From Cohnella kolymensis (GTDB lineage Bacteria > Bacillota > Bacilli > Paenibacillales > Paenibacillaceae): a stretch of 64,000 bases of DNA. The notes beneath the pieces are model-generated. The model made no database searches and had not been told where the DNA came from. It saw only the letters and a list, made by a program, of their open reading frames with translations. Shown here piece by piece: positions 45,171 to 54,192 of the stretch. Made by a program: the position numbers and the translations under genes. The stretch lies in contig NZ_JXAL01000007.1 in the NCBI RefSeq assembly GCF_000829465.1, positions 1 to 64,000 of the forward strand, written 5' to 3'. The first letter of the stretch is position 1, and the number at the start of each line of letters is the position of its first letter.

Positions 45171-47873
45171 TCAGTGCTCTGTCTCGTGCTTGGCAAAATA
45201 AAGATCCAACATTCTATGGGCGAAAGCTAAATCAAACTGTAACCGCTCTTTCACTTCCGCACGAATCGTCTGGGCCCTGGAGAGCTCCTTCTCGAGGCTT
45301 TCCAGTTTGTTCTTAGCGGCGGTTGCGATCCCTTGAGTCATCACCGCTTTCGTTCCCAGTACGTTGATTGCAGTCTGCAGATCCGCTTTCACCGATTTCG
45401 CGTCTTTGCTGTCCATACCCTCGAAAGGTACATAAATTTCATTGATTTTTCTGGTCATGTCCTGCAGTAAAACGGACAAAGGCTTTGTTGTCCGATAATC
45501 CGGTGCTACGGCGGCATTCCGATATACGCCCAGTTTCAGCTCCCGGTCATATCCGTTGTCGAACAACGACTCGAACTCGAATAACGCGCTGCCGTCCCCT
45601 CCGGCCATTACGCCTGCATTAATTTGACGGACGAGTTCCGCCTTCGTGAGATCAATGAAAGTGCCTATCCCTGAAGACACGAATGACTTGCCGCCTGCAA
45701 TTTGCACGGAGTTTCTCAGATCTTGCTCGATCAGTGTCGCATCCGGAACGTACGACATATGAAGCAAGTGGTCGATGTAATTTTTATCAACCCAGTACTT
45801 GGTTTCTTGAGCGTGCGATTTCGGGGCTTCGTCATAGTTCGGCCATACTGCTGCGCTAATCTGAATGCCCGGCTGGGTGTCCCTAGCTTCAGCCACCAAA
45901 CGATCTACCCATGTGTTGATAATATTTGCACGGAATTTCAGCCACTCATCCCAGTGAGCGTCACCCGGATGCAAATCGATCGGATCAGCTCCAGATTGCT
46001 GCTTGAACAAGTTTCGGGTATATTCGTCATACCCGAAATCGTTCGTGTAATCGCCTGATCCCGGATAGCGCGTGTAATCCAGATGCAGTGACGCGACTTC
46101 ATACTTGGACAGCAATTCTTTGTAAATGCCGGATACGAAGTCTCTTGCTTGCGGCAGCGCCGGGTTCAGCCAGTACCATTTGACGCCGTAGGAAGTCGGC
46201 TCGTAATTGTCGCCTTTTCTGCTGATCAGCAGCCAGTCCGGATGATTCTCAACGACCGGGCCTCCGGCGAAGAAGTTTTCCACCCAAGCGTGGATTTCGA
46301 TGCCCTGCTTCTTTCCTTCGTCCAAATAAGCCTGCAGCACATCAAAACCTTTATAGATCGGATTCTGAGTCGTCTCCTTGTTCGTTGTCGGCCAGATCGT
46401 GTAGCCATCCCACCAGGTTTCAAGATAGATGGCGTTAATGTTCGTTTCCTTAATTTGTTGCAGATGCTCCCTGACCTGTTCGAGATTCGTCTCTTTCGGA
46501 CGGAGCCACAAGCCGCGAGCATCAACCTTGCGGGACTCGAAATTCATGAAATGAGTGTCGGACAGGTTCTGGTCCAGCCGGTTCAGCAGATCGAACAATC
46601 CGTTCGTGACCCCGCCCTCCATTTCCGATTTGGCCTGCTGATAGAGACTTTTGGCGGCGGCGATCTTCTGTTCGATTTGCGCATAAGGCACATCCAGGAA
46701 CTTACTCTTGGACGCTTGAAGCGCCTTTTCAGCATTGTCGATGCCGATTTCCGCTTTGTTCAGGTAAGATTCAGGGGTAAAAATGATAAGTACCTGTTTC
46801 TTGCTGTGATCGATTTTTACCGTTGCACCGACCAAGGCGTTTTTCGTCAGTGCCAGGTTTTTCACGCCATGACCGGACAGGACATAGCCGCCCTGAGGAA
46901 TGACGCTGTCATTGCCTCCGCTCGCGATCACGAATCCTTTGTCGTTGACAACAGCTTCAAATCCCCATGGATTCGTGCCGGTGCGCGCTCCGTAATTGCT
47001 GTCATACACAATGAGCTGGTCAGCGCCCCGGAAGCCCGGAAACGGAGCGTTCGCGGCATCGTCCCAACCGGCGGGGTTATCTTCTTTGGTTTTCGGGTTA
47101 AATGCATCATAAGTAATTTTTCCTGCGGTATAGATTAGACTGTTCACGACTAAAGCTGCGGGATCGCCCACGGCTACCGTACCGTTGAGACGATCATAGA
47201 AAGGACTTCCCGATTGGATGGAGAGGACATATCCGTCTCTCGGGATGGGGGAATTATTATCGAGGAACTGCCCGGTGGCCGGATCTGCTGTGATTCCCAC
47301 AACTCTGGTAACCTTGTCGGCGACCACCGTAATTTCCATCCCCCACGGATTTTGTCCCGTTGAAGCTCCGTAAGAGGGTTGGTAAAGAATGACTTCGTTC
47401 GCGCCCCGGGAAGCGTTGACTTTGTCGATCCCGACGTTAATACCCTTCACGCTCATATATTTGGACGGAAGAACCGGGATATCGATATTTTGCGTCTGGA
47501 TTGTGGTACCGATTTCAAGATGGCCCAGCGATTCGGCTGCCTTACCTGAGGCGGAAAGCACATACCCCGTCGTCGGAATGAACGTACCATTGGCACCGCT
47601 CGTGCGTTTGGTAACAACAACTTCGTCAACGATAATATACTCTACCGTACCCGTGCCGAAAGGCGGGGATTTTTCGCCGTAGTTTCGCGTATAGACAGCC
47701 AACTGATCCTGACCGCGTACCTGATCGACCGAATCGACGGGTAACGTTCTGCCGTCTTCAAGAATGATTTGCGGAGCTCCGGCCGGAGCTGCGGCACCTG
47801 CTTGCCCCAATGCGCCGGTGAAGAGAAGGACTAGTCCCAGCATAAGCAATAATGCCTTATTTCTCCCTTTCAT
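45171..47873 (-). CDS. Secreted GHL10-family (family 10 glycosylhydrolase-like) protein
   Basis: 900 residues with a signal peptide (about 1-28). The N-terminal third contains three repeats of a domain with the pattern QLxVYxxNYG, NPWGxE and IPxxGYVLSxxG (starting near residues 50, 160 and 290). A helical linker follows (about 385-460). Then comes the GHL10/DUF187 barrel (ARGLWLRPKETN at about 465, ETWWDGYTIWPTT, EIHAWVENFFAG, HLDYTRYPG). The family is thought to act on glycans, but no activity is established here. GAGGAGG precedes the ATG. It sits upstream of importer 1, which has its own promoter. Confidence 0.85.
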   Translation of the reverse strand: MKGRNKALLLMLGLVLLFTGALGQAGAAAPAGAPQIILEDGRTLPVDSVDQVRGQDQLAVYTRNYGEKSPPFGTGTVEYIIVDEVVVTKRTSGANGTFIPTTGYVLSASGKAAESLGHLEIGTTIQTQNIDIPVLPSKYMSVKGINVGIDKVNASRGANEVILYQPSYGASTGQNPWGMEITVVADKVTRVVGITADPATGQFLDNNSPIPRDGYVLSIQSGSPFYDRLNGTVAVGDPAALVVNSLIYTAGKITYDAFNPKTKEDNPAGWDDAANAPFPGFRGADQLIVYDSNYGARTGTNPWGFEAVVNDKGFVIASGGNDSVIPQGGYVLSGHGVKNLALTKNALVGATVKIDHSKKQVLIIFTPESYLNKAEIGIDNAEKALQASKSKFLDVPYAQIEQKIAAAKSLYQQAKSEMEGGVTNGLFDLLNRLDQNLSDTHFMNFESRKVDARGLWLRPKETNLEQVREHLQQIKETNINAIYLETWWDGYTIWPTTNKETTQNPIYKGFDVLQAYLDEGKKQGIEIHAWVENFFAGGPVVENHPDWLLISRKGDNYEPTSYGVKWYWLNPALPQARDFVSGIYKELLSKYEVASLHLDYTRYPGSGDYTNDFGYDEYTRNLFKQQSGADPIDLHPGDAHWDEWLKFRANIINTWVDRLVAEARDTQPGIQISAAVWPNYDEAPKSHAQETKYWVDKNYIDHLLHMSYVPDATLIEQDLRNSVQIAGGKSFVSSGIGTFIDLTKAELVRQINAGVMAGGDGSALFEFESLFDNGYDRELKLGVYRNAAVAPDYRTTKPLSVLLQDMTRKINEIYVPFEGMDSKDAKSVKADLQTAINVLGTKAVMTQGIATAAKNKLESLEKELSRAQTIRAEVKERLQFDLAFAHRMLDLYFAKHETEH

Positions 47874-47983
47874 TCGCTTGCCTCCTCAATCGTATATGTG
47901 GATATCACAACTTGACGCGTCGATCGACTCCTTTCACCTCCTTCCCATCTCTTACCCACCTTTTGGCAATTGCTAGCGGAGCT

Positions 47984-48290
47984 GTAAGGCGGGGTTGCGT
48001 GTAAGGCCTGTTACCGGACTTACAGCGTGCATCGCCTGCTGGGTTTGCTCTTGTAAGGCCGGTTATCGGACTTACAGTTTGCTTCGCTGGGGCGGTTTGT
48101 TCGTGTAAGGCCGGTTACCGGACTTAGAGCGTGCATTGCGGGCCGAGTTTGTTCGTTTAAGGCTGGTTACCGGACTTATGGCGTGTTTCGATGGGAGAGT
48201 TTATTTGTGTAAGGCGGGTTGGCCGCCTTACTGCTCCGCACGCGAGCAATTTGCTCGTGTAAGGCGGGTTTGCCGCCTTACAGCTCCGCA
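47984..48290. repeat. Tandem array of 52-bp hairpin-forming repeats
   Basis: Copies begin at 48001, 48053, 48105, 48157, 48209 and 48259 (spacing 52, 52, 52, 52, 50), with a short partial copy at 47984. Each begins with a 23-bp inverted repeat of type GTAAGGCCGG...CCGGACTTAC; in the last two copies it is a perfect 9-bp stem (GTAAGGCGG with CCGCCTTAC). The remaining 29 bp are more variable. The last copy overlaps the 3' end of the nanE coding sequence. There is no T-tract and no gene inside. Confidence 0.85.
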
Positions 48291-48989
48291 CGCGAGCGAA
48301 TTTGCGCGTTCATTGCCTCGACGAAACGGCGTGTAATTTCCCGCGGTCTCGTAATGGCTGTACCGACTACCACAGCGTGCGCTCCGGCCTTGAAGCAAGC
48401 GACGCACTCGTCCGGCGTCCAGATGCGTCCCTCTGCCAATATCGGTGTCCTATCAAGAGCCGCCAAACGGGCAACCAGCTCGAGATCCGGCTTTTCCTGC
48501 TGCTTGCTGTACGAGGTGTAGCCTGACATCGTCGTCGAGACGATGTCGACACCGAGATCCATTGCGGCCAAACCTTCGTCAAATGTTGAAATATCGGCAA
48601 CAAGTACAGCGTGCGGACACTCTTCACGGATGGCGGTTATGAACTCCGACAGAACCATTCCGCCGGGACGTGTCAGCCTCGTTGCATCGATTGCGATCAG
48701 ATCGGCTCCTGCATCCCGAATTTCCCTAACCTCCTTGAGCGTAGGAGTTATGTAGACATCCGAGTCCGGGTAATTTTTTCTTATAAAGGCCGATAACCGG
48801 TAAAGAAGTGACACGCTTAATCGCTGCAATATCCATCGGTCCATTCGCTCTGATTGCGGCAGCACCGCCTTCTTCAGCCGCCTTGGCCATTGATGCCATC
48901 AAGTTGGAGCCGAACAGCGGCTCGCCATCCAAAGCTTGGCACGAGACGATGAAACCGTTTTTAAGGTTGGAAATCAGTTGTTCCTTCAT
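48278..48989 (-). CDS. nanE: N-acetylmannosamine-6-phosphate 2-epimerase, copy 1 (frameshift near 48776)
   Basis: A TIM-barrel epimerase converting ManNAc-6-P to GlcNAc-6-P. The N-terminus (GFIVSCQALDGEPLFGS) and C-terminus (ISTFDEGLAAMDLGVDIV and AVVVGTAITRP) are both intact but in different frames. The break is in the T6 run 48774-48779; removing one base restores KNYPDSDVYITP and a protein of about 237 residues. ATG 48989 follows AGGTGA. It lies downstream of the RpiR-type regulator, and its end is built from the last 52-bp repeat copy. Confidence 0.88.
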
Positions 48990-49068
48990 TAGGTCACCTG
49001 GCCTTGAACTGGAGTAATTATTTATTTTCATATTAAAAATTGAATCTCACCTCCAACCTTTGCCACTC

Positions 49069-49097
49069 ATTATAGCAATATCAATTGGATAACAAAA
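49069..49097 (-). promoter_or_regulatory. Possible promoter of nanE copy 1
   Basis: A perfect TATAAT (complement of 49069-49074) with TTTTGT 17 nt upstream (weak -35) lies about 80 nt before the nanE start. Confidence 0.45.
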
Positions 49098-49209
49098 GAT
49101 TTTTATTTCTTTTTAATAATTATTTATGGAAAATTTATTCAAAATCAAGTGCAGTAATACAAAGGAGGAGGTGCATATGCCCCCCCTCCTCAATTCAAAT
49201 CATTTTATT

Positions 49210-50072
49210 CTAGTAGAGTTTGCTCAGAACAGATTTCGCCGTTTTCTCCAGTGCCGCATAGGTCTTCTCTTTATGCTTGATCGCCAAAGATGTCGAAAGG
49301 ACATCCAGAATATGAATCTGCGCGAGCTGGATGCAAATGCCCCACCCTGAAGAGGGTTTTCGCGCGATGAACCGAGCAGCACAACGTCGGCGTATTTGGT
49401 GATCGGTGATCGCAAATGATTGGTCAAACATATAGTAGTGACTCCGTTATTTTTGGCAATCGCCATTGCGTCTACCAGATCTTTGCTGCTTCCCGAAACA
49501 GACACCCCGAACACCACATCGCCCTCCGCTGCCAGCGCCGCATTCATCGCAATGATATGAGCGTCGGTCGCGCTCTCCACATTATAGCCCAATCGCATAA
49601 AGCGATATTTGGCGTCCTCGGCAATGATGCCTGATGATCCGACGCCGAAAAAATAAATTTTCTTAGCGCCGCTTAGCGCGGCAATGCTTTGCCGAAGGCT
49701 GCTTTCATCCAGCAGCGCGGTGGTGTCGGAGATTGTTTGAGTATTCAGCGAGCAGATCTTCCGCGCAATCGTTATGAGATCGTCGTCGTCTTCTATATCG
49801 CGATGAATTTGCTCGGAAGGCGAGGAAAGGTTCTGCACGATCGACAGCTTGAACTCTTGGTAGCCTTTGAAACCAAGCTTTCGGCAGAGCCGCATGACCG
49901 TCGTTTCGCCGACTTCCGATTTCGCAGCCAGATCCGTGATCGTGTAAAACATAGCCTCTTCGGGGTCGGAGACCACAGAATCCGCTACCTTTTGTTCCGA
50001 TTTCGTGAGGGATGGATAGATGCTTTGAATCGTCAACAATAAAGAGTGGTTAAGAAGGGGCTTGTTCTTCAT
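49210..50072 (-). CDS. RpiR/MurR-family transcriptional regulator (frameshift near 49328)
   Basis: An N-terminal HTH of the RpiR type (LTKSEQKVADSVV, then LAAKSEVGETTVMRLCRKLGFKGYQEFK) is followed by a SIS sugar-phosphate-binding domain (IYFFGVGSSGIIAEDAKYRF and GVSVSGSSKD). The frame shifts near 49328. One added base restores FASKLAQIHILDVLS and an end at 49210, giving about 287 residues. Regulators of this family sense amino-sugar phosphates such as GlcNAc-6-P or ManNAc-6-P, which fits the adjacent nanE. Candidate operator: the inverted repeat at 56406-56466. Confidence 0.88.
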
Positions 50073-50106
50073 AAAGCATCCCTCTCTCGGCTTAGATATC
50101 TATCCA

Positions 50107-51133
50107 TCACAACACCCATTCACTTCTTGTTCGCGAAGATTCATAAATTGCGAGAATGATATCCACCGCTTTGCGTGCTTCCTCACCGGGTACCAAAGGC
50201 TCCCGCCCTTCTAGCACAGCCAGGGCCATGTCCTCGATAAACCGGAAATGTCCGACCGAATGCACTCCTTCAATATGGTCCGCTTGAACATCCGGATCCT
50301 CAACGCCCGGTACATGCCATTCCTGAATGCCGCTGTCGTAAAAAAATAATACTTCCCAGCTCGCCGTGAATTTCAAAACGGGTGCTTCGTTCCGGGTATA
50401 CCGTAGTGGCTCCTTCAATAACGCCGAAGGCACCGCCGCCGAATTCCACAACGGCAGCCGCCGTGTCCTCCACTTCTATGCTGCGGGCCAAAGCGGCCGT
50501 TCGTCCGTACACCCTGGTGATTCCACCGCACAGCCACTGAATCATATCGACGCCGTGTACTCCCTGGTTCATCAGCGCACCGCCGCCGTCAAGCGCCCAT
50601 GTGCCCCGCCAGCCGGCACTGTCGTAATAGGCCTGGTCGCGGTAATATTTCAGGTAGGCATCGCATAATACAAGTTTCCCCAGCAGCCCCTGCTCCAGCA
50701 CTTGTTTCACTTTTCGCGGAACAGCCCGCGCTCTTCGTTGATAGACGCAGCCCAGCTTCACACCGTTCCTCCTGCACGCGTTAATCATTCCCTCCATTTT
50801 CTCAGCGCTTATCTCAAGCGGCTTTTCGCATAAAACATGCTTTCCCGCTTCCGCTGCCGCCACTGCCGCGTCACGGTGCAAGCCGCTCGGGGTGCAGACA
50901 GAAACGACATCGATATCGGGATGGGCAAGCAAAGCGGATAAGTCCGAACCGTGCAATGCAATCCCGTGCTTCTCGGCAAAATGGCGGGCTCTGTCTGCGT
51001 CGACATCCGTCACTGCCAGCAGCTCCGTGTTCGGGCATGCTGCAATTGCGTTAGCATGAAGCTCCGCAATAATGCCGCAGCCGATGATGCCGAATTTGAT
51101 CGTGCGAGCCGGCCGTTCGTTTGCGATTTTCAT
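50107..51133 (-). CDS. Gfo/Idh/MocA-family oxidoreductase (frameshift near 50343)
   Basis: Rossmann motif FGIIGCGIIAELHA at the N-terminus, the EKPLEI motif near residue 98, and the Gfo/Idh C-terminal domain (GVHGVDMIQWL). The frame breaks in the A7 run 50340-50346. Removing one base gives SIIFYDSGIQEW and the normal tail with GEEARKAVDIILAIYESS, ending at 50107 (about 342 residues). ATG 51133 is preferred over 51139 for spacing from GAGGG. The upstream enolase-superfamily gene overlaps here. Probably oxidises an imported sugar derivative. Confidence 0.85.
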
Positions 51134-51135
51134 TG

Positions 51136-52260
51136 TCATCCCTCGCGTGTGTAAGAGTTCAGTTTCTCCTCGGAAACGGTGCAGCCAATACCGTAACCCT
51201 CAGGCAATGTAACGGTGCCATGCTTTAATAACGGCCCGACTTCCAGCGGATCATCGGAGAGAAACATCGGCCCATTCAAATCGACAGGCGGTTTAATCAC
51301 CAAATAGTTGAAAAGATGGCTGCTTGCCGTCAAAGCAAGCCCGGACTCCGTCAAACCGCCGCCCAGCAGTGACAGGCCGGCCGCCAAGGCTGTTTCCCCG
51401 GCTTGCTTTGCTCCTTGAAGGCCGCCCATTTTGGTCAGTTTGATCACTACGGTATCGCACGCTTCTGCGCGGACCGCTTGCACGACGTCTCTCGCCGTCC
51501 ATATGCTCTCATCCAGAGCGATCGGCAGCGCGGTCTTCCGCCTCAGCTGCGCATGGCCAAAAAGATCGCCCGCATGCAGCGGCTGTTCGAATACATCTAC
51601 GCCCAGCCGCTCCATCTGCCTTGCCAACTTCACCGCACTATTCAAGTCGTATGCCTGATTGGCGTCCACACGAAAAAACAGATTCGGCGCCTCGTGTTTC
51701 ACCGCCTCCAAAACCAATAGGTCCATTGAAGGTTCGAGGCCGATTTTCACATCTATTCCTTCAAATCCCTCCTCCACTGCTGTTCTCGCTTTGGCTGCGG
51801 CTTCAGCGGGATCACTCGTGCTGATCAGATAGGAAAGCTTGATTGTATTTCGAAAAGAAGCCATCCACAGCTCGGGAAGCCTCTTGCCCTCTCGTTGGCC
51901 TATTAAATCGTGCAGCGCCATGTCGACCGCCGCTTTGGCGATAGGCTGACCGGGATGTACGCTTCCGGCAATCTGCCGATCCATTACCCGCTGTACTGCA
52001 TGTATGTCGCCTGAGCACATCCCGATCAGCGCCGGCTTGAAGTAATTCCTAACCGTGCTGATGACCGACTCCAAAGTTTCATAGCTCCACCGGTGGCTCG
52101 GCCGCGCTTCGCCCCAGCCTTCGAATCCGTCGTCGCTTGTAATCTTGACATACACATGTGGCGCGCCGGCCTGGCTGTCCCCGACGGTTCCGCCGGAGAT
52201 CGCGATGCTCTGCTTCATGGGCAGCATCAGCGGATAGACGTCTATACGCGAGATGTTCAT
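51136..52260 (-). CDS. Enolase-superfamily enzyme (mandelate racemase/muconate lactonizing type)
   Basis: 374 residues. An N-terminal capping domain (residues 1-125) precedes the barrel. Metal ligands are in RVDANQAY (Asp), FEQPL (Glu) and ALDES (Asp). The catalytic Lys of the first motif is in IDVKIG and the opposite Lys in VIKLTKMGG, the muconate-lactonizing subgroup pattern. Members include dipeptide epimerases, cycloisomerases and sugar-acid dehydratases, and the reaction here cannot be fixed. It is encoded between importer 2 and a Gfo/Idh dehydrogenase. Confidence 0.85.
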   Translation of the reverse strand: MNISRIDVYPLMLPMKQSIAISGGTVGDSQAGAPHVYVKITSDDGFEGWGEARPSHRWSYETLESVISTVRNYFKPALIGMCSGDIHAVQRVMDRQIAGSVHPGQPIAKAAVDMALHDLIGQREGKRLPELWMASFRNTIKLSYLISTSDPAEAAAKARTAVEEGFEGIDVKIGLEPSMDLLVLEAVKHEAPNLFFRVDANQAYDLNSAVKLARQMERLGVDVFEQPLHAGDLFGHAQLRRKTALPIALDESIWTARDVVQAVRAEACDTVVIKLTKMGGLQGAKQAGETALAAGLSLLGGGLTESGLALTASSHLFNYLVIKPPVDLNGPMFLSDDPLEVGPLLKHGTVTLPEGYGIGCTVSEEKLNSYTREG

Positions 52261-52353
52261 ACGCACTCATTCCTTTCATTTCGCGCGCATCGGGAGCAAA
52301 GCCGACACCGTCCTGCGGGAAAGAGAGGGCATACGGTACCGCCCTCCCCTTCT

Positions 52354-53235
52354 CTAACCTTTCACGGCGCCGACCATACCGTTGATGAACTGCTTCTGCA
52401 GAAAGAGAAACACGATAATGATCGGAATGATCGAAATAATCGTTCCCGCAGCGATGTACGGAAAGTTGAACGAAAAATCGCTCTGCAAATATTGAAGCGC
52501 GGGCGCCAGCGGATATTTTTCCTTGTCGCTAAGCACAACGACGGGCCAGATAAAGCTGTTCCAGAAATTGAGGAAGTCGAATATGACAACCGTAGCAATT
52601 GCCGGACGAACCATCGGCACCATGATGTTCCAGAAGATTCGGAATTCTCCGGCTCCATCAATACGAGCGGATTGCTCCATTTCATTCGGAATGGTGATGA
52701 AAGCCTGTCTCAGCAAAAACACATTAAACACGCTCACCGCTGCCGGCAGCACAACGCCAAGGTATGTGTTATATAAGCCGAACTTCTGGATCGTGACGAA
52801 ATGAACGATCATCCCGGCGGCATTAGGCAGGATCAGTGTACTGATCATGGCGACAAAGATCGTGTTGCGGCCGGGAAACTGGATCCGAGCCAGCGGATAG
52901 GCCATAAGGAGGCAAGTAATGAGATTCAAGGCGACCCCCATGCCGCTGATCAAGACGGTATTGTAGATGTGGTGCCAGAGAGGCATAAATTCAAACACTT
53001 TTATATAGTTATTAAAAGAAATTGGACGAGGGATGAATTGCGGCGGGAAAGCAAAAACATTGGCATTCGTTTTCAATGACGTCGATAAGAGCCATAAAAA
53101 AGGACCTAAACACAGTAAAGCCGTTATGATCATCAGCGGGTAGAGAATGAGCGGCTTTACGATACGTTTAAACGACCTTGGTTTTGTAATACGCCTTGAC
53201 TTGGTTTCCAAAAAAGCCGCTTGTACTTCAGCCAT
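52354..53235 (-). CDS. Carbohydrate ABC transporter permease (MalG-type), importer 2
   Basis: 293 residues, six predicted membrane helices, EAA loop in MEQSARIDGAGEFRIFWNIMVP. It overlaps its partner permease gene by 8 nt, exactly as in importer 1, and its C-terminus is almost identical to that of the importer-1 permease (FLQKQFINGMVGAVKG). Confidence 0.92.
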   Translation of the reverse strand: MAEVQAAFLETKSRRITKPRSFKRIVKPLILYPLMIITALLCLGPFLWLLSTSLKTNANVFAFPPQFIPRPISFNNYIKVFEFMPLWHHIYNTVLISGMGVALNLITCLLMAYPLARIQFPGRNTIFVAMISTLILPNAAGMIVHFVTIQKFGLYNTYLGVVLPAAVSVFNVFLLRQAFITIPNEMEQSARIDGAGEFRIFWNIMVPMVRPAIATVVIFDFLNFWNSFIWPVVVLSDKEKYPLAPALQYLQSDFSFNFPYIAAGTIISIIPIIIVFLFLQKQFINGMVGAVKG

Positions 53236-54124
53236 AATAACTCATCCCACCCTTTCTGCCGTATTTGAACATGATGATACTGATTACCATAACAATCAGC
53301 GAAACGATCAATCCGAGCGCTGCCGCGTATCCAAAATCGAAGTCCCTAAAGGCCTTTTCATACGTATAAACTGCAGAAGTCATGGTAGCGTTGAAAGGGG
53401 CACCTGGGAGAGGCGCGGTCATCACATACACTTCATCAAACACCCGAATAGCACTCATCATGGAAATCAGTGAACATAGAAGCACAAAAGGTTTAAGCAA
53501 AGGAATCGTAATATACCAAATGACTTTGGCTCTGCCTGCTCCATCGATTCTGGCTGCTTCCTGCATCTCGGACGGGATGGACTGCAAGCCCGCGAGATAA
53601 ATCATCATATAGTAGCCCAAACCCTTCCATACCGTTACACACATGATGGCGAAAAGCGCCACATCCGCTTCCGCGAGATAAGAGATAGGTTTGCCGATCA
53701 GCCCGGCGCTTTGAAGGAGATAGTTCAAAATTCCGTTGCCCTGGAACATCCATCTCCATGCAATGGCCGCCGCAACCATAGAAGTGACCACAGGCACGAA
53801 ATAGGCCACCCTGAAAAATTGCACTCCTCTTAGCCGGTTATTCACAAGAATGGCCATCAGGATGGATATGAGCTGGATTATCGGTACTACTATCAGATAG
53901 ATGAGTGAGTTCCAGATCGATTTGATAAAGATCGGGTCTTTAAAAGCCCGGTCAAAATTTTTCCAGCCGACCCATTTCATTTCATCCACGACGGAGTAAT
54001 TCGTGAATGCCAGCGGCAGACCGTAGAGGATCGGGTAAAAGACAAAAACAGCCATAAGCATAAACCCCGGGATTATCATCAAATAAGCAAACCGGAGCCG
54101 GTTGCGGTTCAATTTAGACAGCAA
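53228..54124 (-). CDS. Carbohydrate ABC transporter permease (MalF-type), importer 2
   Basis: 298 residues from a TTG start at 54124, chosen because AAGGAG lies 9 nt upstream and the length then equals the paralogue at 42569-43465. A GTG at 54166 would add 14 residues and overlap a hairpin. Six membrane helices; EAA loop in MQEAARIDGAGRAKVIWYITIP. Confidence 0.9.
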   Translation of the reverse strand: MLSKLNRNRLRFAYLMIIPGFMLMAVFVFYPILYGLPLAFTNYSVVDEMKWVGWKNFDRAFKDPIFIKSIWNSLIYLIVVPIIQLISILMAILVNNRLRGVQFFRVAYFVPVVTSMVAAAIAWRWMFQGNGILNYLLQSAGLIGKPISYLAEADVALFAIMCVTVWKGLGYYMMIYLAGLQSIPSEMQEAARIDGAGRAKVIWYITIPLLKPFVLLCSLISMMSAIRVFDEVYVMTAPLPGAPFNATMTSAVYTYEKAFRDFDFGYAAALGLIVSLIVMVISIIMFKYGRKGGMSYYG

Positions 54125-54151
54125 TCGAATACGCTCCTTCCTGGTTGAACA

Positions 54152-54179
54152 ATCGGAGTGAGCCACAGCTCACTCCGAT
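54152..54179 (-). other. Intercistronic hairpin after the importer-2 binding protein
   Basis: A perfect 12-bp stem, ATCGGAGTGAGC (54152-54163) with 54168-54179, and a 4-nt loop without a T-tract. It lies between the binding-protein and permease genes as in importer 1, with the same GGAGTGAG core. Confidence 0.7.
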
Positions 54180-54192
54180 AAGTGTCATTCAA

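Noticed and set aside
47984-48290. CRISPR array
   Set aside because: The 52-bp units are contiguous and similar over most of their length, with an internal palindrome and no unique 30-40-bp spacers. No cas genes are near.
54152-54179. Full transcription terminator inside the importer-2 operon
   Set aside because: A strong stem but no T-tract, and the downstream permeases have no separate promoter that I can see. An expression-tuning or stability hairpin is more likely.
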